9,444 nucleotides of DNA, taken from NCBI GenBank assembly GCA_029242825.1, contig JAQWTF010000136.1, positions 1 to 9,444 of the forward strand. The letters are read 5' to 3'. Shown here piece by piece: positions 1-6,109 of this stretch. The position numbers were made by a program, and so were the translations under genes. Under the pieces are notes generated by a model that was given only the letters and a program-made list of their open reading frames with translations, was not told where the DNA came from and did not search any database. Origin of the DNA: MAG-120531 sp029242825. GTDB taxonomy: Bacteria; Bacteroidota; Bacteroidia; Flavobacteriales; Flavobacteriaceae. Within the stretch, counting starts at the first letter, position 1, and the number at the start of each line of letters is the position of its first letter.

Positions 1-144
1 GCTAAAAGCAAAAGACTCCTTTGGCAAGGAAGTGGCGTAGGCTTTTTAGAACCTCAAGACGACCCTTTAAAAAAACAAGCCAACATTCAAAAATTCGTCA
101 ATGAAATTATGACTGCTTACCCGCCATCACTGGAAAAAAAATAA
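1..144 (+). CDS. DUF4136-like lipoprotein, C-terminal fragment (5' end outside window)
   Basis: Only the last 47 codons are present, in frame 1 from the first base, ending at TAA 142-144. The translation contains KRLLWQGSGVGFLEP followed by a short helix (QKFVNEIMTAYPPS). This matches the usual end of DUF4136 proteins: a K-x-L-x-WQG strand, then a helix with a terminal Y-P-P. Members of that family are mostly secreted or lipid-anchored envelope proteins without an established biochemical role, so no function is assigned. The lipoprotein signal, if there is one, lies left of the window. The gene converges on the minus-strand lipoprotein at 277-903, and a strong symmetrical hairpin lies between them. 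The assignment rests on a short C-terminal pattern only, so it is moderately confident. That this is a real gene end is much more certain. Confidence 0.62.
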   Translation, partial: AKSKRLLWQGSGVGFLEPQDDPLKKQANIQKFVNEIMTAYPPSLEKK

Positions 145-212
145 GGGCTTAGTGGAAGACGGTCTTGTCGTAAGATCCATTAAACAACTCCCTGTAAGCT
201 CAGACAATCCAA

Positions 213-252
213 TTATTAAAAAAGCCCTCTTTTTAGAGGGCTTTTTTAATAA
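213..252. terminator. Bidirectional intrinsic terminator between convergent genes
   Basis: Bases 213-230 (ttattaaaaaagccctct) and 235-252 are perfect reverse complements over 18 bp, with a four-base TTTT loop at 231-234. The GC-rich core GCCCTC/GAGGGC is flanked by an A-run on one side and a T-run on the other, so each strand reads as a GC stem followed by a U-tract. It lies 68 bp after the stop of the plus-strand DUF4136-like gene and 24 bp after the stop of the minus-strand lipoprotein, as expected for a shared two-way terminator. Confidence 0.9.
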
Positions 253-276
253 AGACTGCTTAATTAATATATACAG

Positions 277-903
277 TTAATACAATATAATCGGTACACC
301 ATCATGGCAAATCAATTCTGCTGGTGCCGTGACAATGGCACAATCACTCATCACACCCCACTTTACATTGAAAGCAGCGTCTTTTTCAGTATAATCTGTC
401 ACTTTATTGAGAAAAGAAGCTGTGTTTATACTACTAGAATAGGCCAAATATCCTTGAGGACCGCCACAGGGTTTACTTCCATAGGGAGCAAATTGCCATT
501 GGTTAGTATCTGAACAGCTTATTTGACTTGTCATTCCAACAATTTCATTTAGTAAGTCGCTTAAGACAAGGGCTTCTGCCTCTTGCTGCTCAATGGAGTT
601 ATTTCCCGCTCCAGGGGTTTCAATACTCGGTAGATTTTGATCAATAAAACCATTTGGAAAGCCAATTAACGTACTTGTTTGGTCTTCACTTGTACTATCT
701 GGAACAACAATTCCAGGATTAGAAGTATTTCCCTCTTGGCCGTCAAAACCAATCTCATTCCCAGGGGCATTATAGTCATTTTCAGCCTCTGAAAAAGTAG
801 TTAATTGAGACCATTCCTCTGAAAAATTATCTGAATTATCTTGTGAGCAAGATACCGTTAATCCGATAAATAATACCGTACATAGTGTTTTTAGACTTTT
901 CAT
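277..903 (-). CDS. Small secreted lipoprotein with a four-cysteine C-terminal domain, function unknown
   Basis: The 208-residue product starts at ATG 901-903 with a basic N-terminus (MKSLK), a hydrophobic stretch, and a lipobox-like LTVSC ending at Cys19. It is therefore predicted to be processed by signal peptidase II. The residues after Cys19 (SQDNSDN) are acidic, reminiscent of Bacteroidota lipoprotein surface-export signals. Residues 22-100 are rich in Asn, Asp, Glu, Ser and Thr and look like a flexible tether. A helical segment (about 103-125) leads into a compact C-terminal domain with Cys130, Cys146, Cys188 and Cys199. The signature is GSKPCGGPQGYLAYS (143-157), followed by SDC and LICHDG. 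From memory, this pattern recurs in uncharacterised Bacteroidota proteins; I cannot name a family or function. The even number of cysteines in an exported domain suggests two disulfides. The gene appears monocistronic: its own upstream region is 904-1039 and it ends at the 213-252 hairpin. Confidence 0.85.
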   Translation of the reverse strand: MKSLKTLCTVLFIGLTVSCSQDNSDNFSEEWSQLTTFSEAENDYNAPGNEIGFDGQEGNTSNPGIVVPDSTSEDQTSTLIGFPNGFIDQNLPSIETPGAGNNSIEQQEAEALVLSDLLNEIVGMTSQISCSDTNQWQFAPYGSKPCGGPQGYLAYSSSINTASFLNKVTDYTEKDAAFNVKWGVMSDCAIVTAPAELICHDGVPIILY

Positions 904-924
904 AATACTTGTATTTAATGGTTA

Positions 925-953
925 CAAATACAATGTAAGTCACTGAAAATCAA
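925..953 (-). promoter_or_regulatory. Possible promoter for the small lipoprotein gene
   Basis: Read on the minus strand, 932-925 is TGTATTTG, one mismatch from the Bacteroidota -7 element TAnnTTTG. A TTG lies at 953-951 with an 18-bp spacer, within the 17-23 bp range known for flavobacterial promoters. It would give a leader of roughly 15-20 bases before ATG 903. The near-consensus match and the AT-rich context keep confidence low. Confidence 0.35.
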
Positions 954-1001
954 TAATAAAATAAAAGCCCATTTTTTCGAGCATCGGTATATTTTTAAAG
1001 A

Positions 1002-1035
1002 TTAAGTGCTTTTTAACCTGTAAAAACTCACTTAA
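1002..1035 (-). terminator. Probable terminator of the alaS-GSCFA transcript
   Basis: TTAAGTG at 1002-1008 pairs exactly with CACTTAA at 1029-1035. After a 2x2 internal mismatch the stem continues with TTTT (1011-1014) against AAAA (1023-1026). The hairpin lies 4 bp past the GSCFA stop codon (1040-1042). On the minus strand the following bases are only moderately U-rich. Position is the best argument for it; the structure is weaker than the hairpin at 213-252. Confidence 0.45.
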
Positions 1036-1039
1036 ATTC

Positions 1040-1987
1040 TTAAAACATATGAGGGTATTGCTGCTTAATTTTTGCCATACGCATTCCCAATGTGTGCAGA
1101 AATTTCTTATGTGCCTCAGAGGTTGGATTTAAGGGTCTGTGATCCAACCCATTTTGAATAGAGACCACCTCTTTAAGAAGCTTTTTTGTGGGGGGCGTAA
1201 AAGTAGCTGCAACCAAAGATTCCCATATATAGGCTATGGCCAACTCATTGGGATGAATTAAGTCCATTTTATAGAAACGATAGTCTCGCAATTCATCCAT
1301 TACTATTTCATAGGATGGAAAATATGCGACTGTTTTTGAATCCTTTGTATTTTCATTATGCGCATGAATGCCAGCCAATAAATGTGCTTTACCAATAGTG
1401 TTTTCTATAAATCCATCTTTTAAATGTCTTACAGGAGAAACGGTATAGATCAGTTTTAGATCAGGATTAATTTGTGCTAAGGCATCTTGAATTTTTGCTA
1501 GAGCATTTTCAATCGCAGCAATAGAAGCCAATTCTTTTTGGAATAAATCACCGGGTTGCTTGTGACAATTAGTGACCGTAGTATGATTCAACATATAGCC
1601 CCAAGCAGTGCCCAATGTAACAAAGACATGAGAGGCTTTCTTTAGAAAATTATGGCCTAGATCAATCACTTCATTGGCATTTCTAAGGGCGTCTGATAGA
1701 ACTGCTCGGCTCATTGAGGAGTGAAGCTCATAAGAATGCCATTGCTCTTGATGAAAAAAAAACGCCTCTTCCGTAAAATAATGCTTAAACACCATTCTCT
1801 GCACCAAGGAGGCGAGCGGAATGGGATGAAATACAATGCCAAAGGGATTGCTCAAAGTCTTGAATTGGTGCTTTACAAACAAATCGCCTATATGATCACT
1901 GAAACAAGAGCCCAAGAGCAATACTTGAGCGTCGTAATCTATTTGAAAGTTCAAATTAGATAAAGGCACCTTAGTTTGTAGCTCCAT
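1040..1987 (-). CDS. GSCFA domain-containing protein (SGNH-hydrolase-like)
   Basis: The 315-residue product carries the motif that names the family, GSCF, at residues 26-29 within VLLLGSCFSDHIG. Other expected segments are NPFGI (47-51), LGTAWGY (125-131), an NCHKQP segment, VSPVRHLKDG, and DLIHPN with Asp242 and His245. The Ser27 near the start and the late Asp-x-x-His follow the block I and block V layout of SGNH-type esterases, so a Ser27/Asp242/His245 catalytic set is a reasonable inference. The family's substrate is not established, and no signal peptide is visible, so it is probably cytoplasmic. The start ATG (1985-1987) lies 11 bp after the alaS stop codon with no promoter or terminator between them. 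It is therefore very likely co-transcribed as the second gene of an alaS operon. Length is normal and the gene looks intact. Confidence 0.93.
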   Translation of the reverse strand: MELQTKVPLSNLNFQIDYDAQVLLLGSCFSDHIGDLFVKHQFKTLSNPFGIVFHPIPLASLVQRMVFKHYFTEEAFFFHQEQWHSYELHSSMSRAVLSDALRNANEVIDLGHNFLKKASHVFVTLGTAWGYMLNHTTVTNCHKQPGDLFQKELASIAAIENALAKIQDALAQINPDLKLIYTVSPVRHLKDGFIENTIGKAHLLAGIHAHNENTKDSKTVAYFPSYEIVMDELRDYRFYKMDLIHPNELAIAYIWESLVAATFTPPTKKLLKEVVSIQNGLDHRPLNPTSEAHKKFLHTLGMRMAKIKQQYPHMF

Positions 1988-1998
1988 TTAGGTGGGAT

Positions 1999-4644
1999 CT
2001 ATTCGGTTATAAAATCTTTTGCATGAGCAATGGCCTCTGCAATACCTCCGGGGTTTTTACCGCCTGCTGTGGCAAAGAATGCTTGGCCTCCACCACCACC
2101 TTGTATATACTTCCCCAGTGACTTCACTACTTGTCCAGCATTTAGTGACTTTTCAGCCACAAGCTCTTTAGAAATATAGCAAGCCAATAATGCTTTCTCC
2201 TCATATTGAGCCCCCAAAAGCAAAAAAGTGTTTGGACTCTGGGCAGCCAATTCAAAACATAAATCTTTCATTGCTGCGGCGTCCAAAGAGACCTCTGCTG
2301 CTAAGAAACGTACCCCATTAATTTCTTCAAAAGATGCTGCCAAAGATTTTCCTACATCTCCAGCTTTTTCTTTTTGAAGCACGGCTAAGGAAGCTTTTAA
2401 CTGTCCAAATTCCTCCTGAAGCTTTTGAATAGCGGTTACCGGATCAGAATTAATTTGCAATTGGCCTAAGACCTGTTGTAAAGTCTGATCTGTTTTTAAA
2501 TAATAATCTTTAACGGCATCTGAAGTAATGGCTTCGATCCTTCTAATTCCAGAAGCCACAGCAGATTCCCCGGTAATTTTAAACTGCCAAATGTCCCCTG
2601 TATTCTTTACATGAGTCCCTCCACACAATTCAATGGAATGTCCAAAACGGATACTTCTCACAGTATCCCCGTACTTTTCCCCAAATAAGGCCATAGCGCC
2701 GTCTGCTTGTGCCTGAGCTAAAGGTCGGTTTCTGTGCTCTTCTAAAGGGATGTGCCCGTCTATTCTAGCGTTTACATATTCTTCTATCTCTTTAAGTTGC
2801 TCTGTGGTTACTTTTGAAAAGTGAGAAAAATCAAAACGCAAGTACTTAGAGTGTACCGCAGATCCTTTTTGCTCCACATGAGTGCCTAGTATGGATCTTA
2901 ACGCCTGATGCAATAAATGCGTGGCCGTATGGTTTTTAGACGTTCTGTCTCGTTGTTTCTTGTCTACGGATGCTTTAAAAGAAGCCCTTGGATCTTTTGG
3001 AAGGGTATTTGAAAAATGAATAATTTCATTGTTCTCCTTTTTAGTGTCTACAATATAAGTCACATCTCCATTTGGAGCCTCTAAATAGCCTTTGTCTCCA
3101 ACTTGCCCACCCCCTTCTGGATAGAAAGGCGTTAAGTTAAATACCAATTGGTACATTTCTCCTTCTTTTTTTGAAGTGACTTTTCTATACTTAGCCATTT
3201 TAACTTGCGTCTCTAAAAGGTCATAACCTATAAACTCTTGGGTGTCGTCTTGCATTAAGATTTCCCAATCTTCTTTTGAAACTTCAGATGCCGCTCTTGA
3301 GCGCTGCTTTTGAGCCTGCATAGATTTTTCAAATCCTGATTGATCCAACGCATAGCCTCTTTCAGAAAGTATTAGAGCGGTTAAATCAATAGGGAAGCCA
3401 TAAGTGTCGTATAATTCAAACGCTTTCTCCCCTGCTAAAACCTTATCTTTTGCGCTAAGAATAAGGGTGTCTAGAAGCTGCAATCCTTGCTCTAATGTTC
3501 TTAAGAATGATTGTTCTTCTTCTTTTATGACATTTTCTATTAATTGCTTTTGGGCTTTTAATTCAGGAAATGCATCTCCCATGGTTTTGGAGAGTACTTG
3601 GACCAATTTAAACATAAAGGGCTCTTTAGTGTTTAAAAAAGTAAACCCATAACGAATGGCCCTTCTAAGTATTCTTCTAATGACATAGCCTGCTCCTGTA
3701 TTACTTGGTAATTGACCATCTGCTATAGAAAAAGCTACTGCTCTAATGTGATCTGCTATAACCCTAATGGCAATATCTGTTGGGGTATCTTTGCTATAAG
3801 CCCTACCACTAATGACCTCTATTTCTTTGATAATAGGGGTAAAGACATCTGTGTCGTAATTGGACTGAACCCCTTGTAAAACCATACAAAGTCTTTCAAA
3901 TCCCATTCCTGTGTCTACATGCTTTGCTGGAAGTGGCTCTAAAACACCATTGGCTTTTCTATTGAATTGCATAAAAACCAAATTCCAAATCTCCACTACT
4001 TGAGGGTGGTCCATATTGACCAAACTGGCACCTGAAACTGCTGCTTTCTCTTCTGGAGTACGAATATCTACATGGATTTCTGAACAGGGACCACAGGGAC
4101 CTTGGTCGCCCATTTCCCAAAAATTATCTTTCTTATTACCAAATAAAATTTGTGATTCAGGTACAATCTCTTTCCATAAAGACAATGCCTCTGCATCCAT
4201 CTCTAATTGATCTGCATCTTTGCTACCTTCAAAAACTGTCACATACAGACTACTAGGATCTATTTTAAATACGTCTACCAATAAAGACCAGGCCCATTGT
4301 ATGGCCTCTTTTTTAAAATAACCATCTACATTGTCTTTTGACACACCAAAACTCCAATTACCAAGCATCTCAAACATGGTATGGTGGTAGGTATCCTTGC
4401 CCACTTCTTCCAAGTCATTGTGCTTACCACTGACCCGCAAACATTTTTGAGTATCTGCAACCCTTTGATTTTTAGGAATAGTATTTCCCAAAAAGTATGG
4501 CTTAAAAGGATTCATCCCTGCATTGGTGAACATGAGGGTTGGGTCATCCTTAATTACCATTGGAGAAGAAGGCACTATTTGATGGTTTTTATCTTTAAAA
4601 AAAGCTAAAAATTGGGCTCTAATATCTTGAGATTTCATGGGCAT
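1999..4644 (-). CDS. alaS: Alanine--tRNA ligase (alanyl-tRNA synthetase)
   Basis: This cytoplasmic class II synthetase activates alanine with ATP and charges tRNA-Ala. The product is 881 residues, normal for a bacterial full-length AlaRS. The N-terminal catalytic core shows FTNAGMNPFKPYFLG, RVADTQKCLRVSGKHNDLE, GDQGPCGPCSE (179-189) and the motif-3-like HVDTGMGFER (242-251). The editing domain has HTATH (His572, His576) and CGGTH (Cys674, His678), together the intact zinc-binding set of the Thr/AlaRS second additional domain. The C-terminal DHHA1 region ends with a GGGGGQ segment near residue 850 and AGGKNPGG. All hallmark sites are intact. Two in-frame ATGs compete: 4644 (MPMKSQ) and 4638 (MKSQDIR). 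The second gives the N-terminus I recall for flavobacterial homologues and may be the real start. The gene heads a probable operon with the GSCFA gene and is divergent from the M23 peptidase. Confidence 0.98.
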   Translation of the reverse strand: MPMKSQDIRAQFLAFFKDKNHQIVPSSPMVIKDDPTLMFTNAGMNPFKPYFLGNTIPKNQRVADTQKCLRVSGKHNDLEEVGKDTYHHTMFEMLGNWSFGVSKDNVDGYFKKEAIQWAWSLLVDVFKIDPSSLYVTVFEGSKDADQLEMDAEALSLWKEIVPESQILFGNKKDNFWEMGDQGPCGPCSEIHVDIRTPEEKAAVSGASLVNMDHPQVVEIWNLVFMQFNRKANGVLEPLPAKHVDTGMGFERLCMVLQGVQSNYDTDVFTPIIKEIEVISGRAYSKDTPTDIAIRVIADHIRAVAFSIADGQLPSNTGAGYVIRRILRRAIRYGFTFLNTKEPFMFKLVQVLSKTMGDAFPELKAQKQLIENVIKEEEQSFLRTLEQGLQLLDTLILSAKDKVLAGEKAFELYDTYGFPIDLTALILSERGYALDQSGFEKSMQAQKQRSRAASEVSKEDWEILMQDDTQEFIGYDLLETQVKMAKYRKVTSKKEGEMYQLVFNLTPFYPEGGGQVGDKGYLEAPNGDVTYIVDTKKENNEIIHFSNTLPKDPRASFKASVDKKQRDRTSKNHTATHLLHQALRSILGTHVEQKGSAVHSKYLRFDFSHFSKVTTEQLKEIEEYVNARIDGHIPLEEHRNRPLAQAQADGAMALFGEKYGDTVRSIRFGHSIELCGGTHVKNTGDIWQFKITGESAVASGIRRIEAITSDAVKDYYLKTDQTLQQVLGQLQINSDPVTAIQKLQEEFGQLKASLAVLQKEKAGDVGKSLAASFEEINGVRFLAAEVSLDAAAMKDLCFELAAQSPNTFLLLGAQYEEKALLACYISKELVAEKSLNAGQVVKSLGKYIQGGGGGQAFFATAGGKNPGGIAEAIAHAKDFITE

Positions 4645-4718
4645 TTAAATATTTTACTACTGTTAAACACACTAAAATAACATCTGGTTTAAATTGTGAA
4701 TATTTCTTAAGCTTTTCT

Positions 4719-4726
4719 CAAAACTA
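4719..4726 (-). promoter_or_regulatory. -7 promoter element for alaS
   Basis: On the minus strand this reads TAGTTTTG, an exact match to the Bacteroidota -7 consensus TAnnTTTG. The nearest upstream TTG (4744-4742) is at a 15-bp spacing, slightly shorter than usual, so the -33 element is imperfect. Transcription would begin near 4713 and give a leader of about 70 bases before alaS, with no other gene in between. Confidence 0.5.
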
Positions 4727-4748
4727 GGAGCGAAAGAAAAACAATGTT

Positions 4749-4756
4749 TATATTTG
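4749..4756 (+). promoter_or_regulatory. -7 promoter element for the M23 peptidase-MerR operon
   Basis: TATATTTG exactly matches the Bacteroidota -7 consensus TAnnTTTG. It lies 46 bp before the ATG of the M23 peptidase, giving a leader of roughly 40 bases. No TTG or TTTG is found 17-23 bp upstream, so the -33 element is weak or a regulator assists. It lies only 22 bp from the oppositely directed alaS -7 box, so the two promoters are back to back. Confidence 0.5.
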
Positions 4757-4802
4757 TTTTAATGCTGCTAACAACGGCACAAAAATAGCATAAATTCCAG
4801 AG

Positions 4803-5780
4803 ATGTCTAAGGTAAAATACTATTACGACGCAGATACACTTTCTTACCGTGAAATTTCGGATAAGAAAACCACTCGTTTTAAAAAGGCGGTTTTATTCCT
4901 TTTGGCCTCTTTTTTATTTGGTATGATGGGATTATTATTTCTACTCAACACTTCAATAGTGAATACTCCCAAGGAATTGAGTTTGTCTAGAGAGCTTAAA
5001 AATTTAAGTTTTCAATTTGAGCAACTCAATAAAAAAATGGATGAAGCTACTGCTGTATTGGCAGATGTTGAAAATAGAGACAATACTATTTACAGGGTTT
5101 ACTTTGAAGCAAATCCAATCCCCGAATCTCAAAGAAAAGCTGGGTTCGGAGGGCTAAATAGGTATAACACTTTAGAGGGATACGCACATTCTAATCTAAT
5201 TATCAATACAGCCAAGAAACTTGACATTCTTCAGAAACAGTTGGTGGTTCAATCTAAATCACTAGATGAAATAAGTAGTCTTGCTTCTAAAAAAGAGGCA
5301 CTACTCGCTGCTATTCCCTCCATACAACCAATTTCAAACCAAGACCTGACTAGAATGGCTTCTGGATTTGGATGGCGTTCAGACCCTTTCAACAAGGTGA
5401 GAAAAAAACATTGGGGAATGGATTTCACCGCTCCAAGAGGTACGCCTATTTACGCCACTGGTAATGGACGAATTCTCAGAGCAGACCAAAGGGCTACTGG
5501 ATTTGGGAAACACATTCGTATAGACCATGGCTTTGGTTATATAACCATCTATGCGCACTTAAGTCAATACAATGTGAGAAGGGGTCAAAAAATTAAAAGA
5601 GGAGACATCATTGGTTACGTAGGGAGCACTGGCCGTTCTCAGGCACCTCACCTTCATTACGAGGTGTGGAAAGACAAGAAAAAAATTAACCCTATAAATT
5701 TCTATACAGGAACTCTAAGCCCTGCAGAATTTGAAAACTTACTGCGTTTTGCCAACCAAGAAAATCAATCTTTAGATTAA
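4803..5780 (+). CDS. M23 family (LytM-type) peptidoglycan endopeptidase, membrane anchored
   Basis: The 325-residue product has a short cytoplasmic N-terminus (MSKVKYYYDADTLSYREI), one transmembrane helix (about 29-48) and a charged, probably coiled-coil periplasmic region (about 58-175). A C-terminal LytM domain covers about 185-305. Zinc ligands are all present: His203 and Asp207 in HWGMD (H-x3-D) and His285 in HLH (283-285). The catalytic-type His252 lies in YAHLS. Unlike EnvC/NlpD-type activators, which have lost these residues, this protein should be an active zinc endopeptidase cutting peptide cross-links in peptidoglycan. The topology (one helix, coiled coil, LytM) resembles cell-shape and division hydrolases; the exact role is inferred, not shown. 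The start ATG 4803 follows an AT-rich leader without a Shine-Dalgarno sequence. The stop TAA shares its last base with the ATG of the next gene, indicating translational coupling to the MerR-like regulator. Confidence 0.95.
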   Translation: MSKVKYYYDADTLSYREISDKKTTRFKKAVLFLLASFLFGMMGLLFLLNTSIVNTPKELSLSRELKNLSFQFEQLNKKMDEATAVLADVENRDNTIYRVYFEANPIPESQRKAGFGGLNRYNTLEGYAHSNLIINTAKKLDILQKQLVVQSKSLDEISSLASKKEALLAAIPSIQPISNQDLTRMASGFGWRSDPFNKVRKKHWGMDFTAPRGTPIYATGNGRILRADQRATGFGKHIRIDHGFGYITIYAHLSQYNVRRGQKIKRGDIIGYVGSTGRSQAPHLHYEVWKDKKKINPINFYTGTLSPAEFENLLRFANQENQSLD

Positions 5781-6106
5781 TGCAAACCCTTCCAGACAAA
5801 AGATATTACAGCATTGGTGAAGTGGCTAAAGCGTTTGAGGTAAACACCTCTCTGATTCGTTTTTGGGAAACAACTTTTGACATTCTCAAGCCTAAGAAAA
5901 ATGCTAAGGGCAATAGAAAATTCACCCCTGAAGACATTAAAAATCTACAGCTTATATATCATTTGGTTAAAGAAAAAGGCTATACCCTTGAGGGTGCTAA
6001 GGCGCATTTAAAAGTTTCTAAAAATAAAACGCTAGATAATTTAGACCTAGTGAAAAGACTGTCTTTAGTAAAAGAAGAACTCTTAAAAATAAAATCGCAG
6101 CTGTAA
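5780..6106 (+). CDS. MerR-family DNA-binding protein, short form without effector domain
   Basis: The 108-residue product begins RYYSIGEVAKAFEVNTSLIRFWE, whose residues 10-30 form the helix-turn-helix of the MerR family. A wing follows at about 35-48 (PKKNAKGNRKFT) and then a second helical pair (DIKNLQLIYHLVKEKGYTLEGAKAHL is split across 52-77). The final 20 residues (LDLVKRLSLVKEELLKIKS) are a Leu-rich helix suited to dimerisation. No cysteine or ligand domain follows, so metal or drug sensing of the classic MerR, CueR or BmrR kind is not expected. The ATG overlaps the stop of the M23 peptidase gene (TAATG, 5778-5782), so both are made from one message and expression is probably coupled. 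Its target is unknown. Autoregulation at the divergent alaS/M23 promoter region is a reasonable but untested guess. The stop lies 3 bp from the stop of the opposing outer-membrane gene. Confidence 0.92.
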   Translation: MQTLPDKRYYSIGEVAKAFEVNTSLIRFWETTFDILKPKKNAKGNRKFTPEDIKNLQLIYHLVKEKGYTLEGAKAHLKVSKNKTLDNLDLVKRLSLVKEELLKIKSQL

Positions 6107-6109
6107 ATT

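Noticed and set aside
145..212. Possible small gene or RNA between the DUF4136-like gene and the terminator
   Set aside because: There is no open frame with a start, no -7 box and no convincing secondary structure. It reads as a plain 3' untranslated stretch.
304..513. Plus-strand open frame of 69 codons inside the lipoprotein gene
   Set aside because: It is antisense to a gene with a clear lipoprotein signal and has no recognisable domain or promoter of its own.
1721..1963. Plus-strand open frame of 80 codons opposite the GSCFA gene
   Set aside because: It lies wholly within a well-recognised GSCFA coding region on the other strand and its translation resembles no protein family.
3404..4608. 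Three plus-strand open frames (3404-3652, 4016-4210, 4381-4608) opposite alaS
   Set aside because: They are antisense shadows of conserved AlaRS motifs, such as the Cys-Pro-rich region from GPCGPCSE.
4663..4692. TTAAAC/GTTTAA inverted repeat in the alaS leader, considered as a riboswitch or operator
   Set aside because: The arms are 6 bp of pure AT-rich sequence 18 bp apart, with no terminator or anti-terminator pairing partner. Chance is the simpler explanation.
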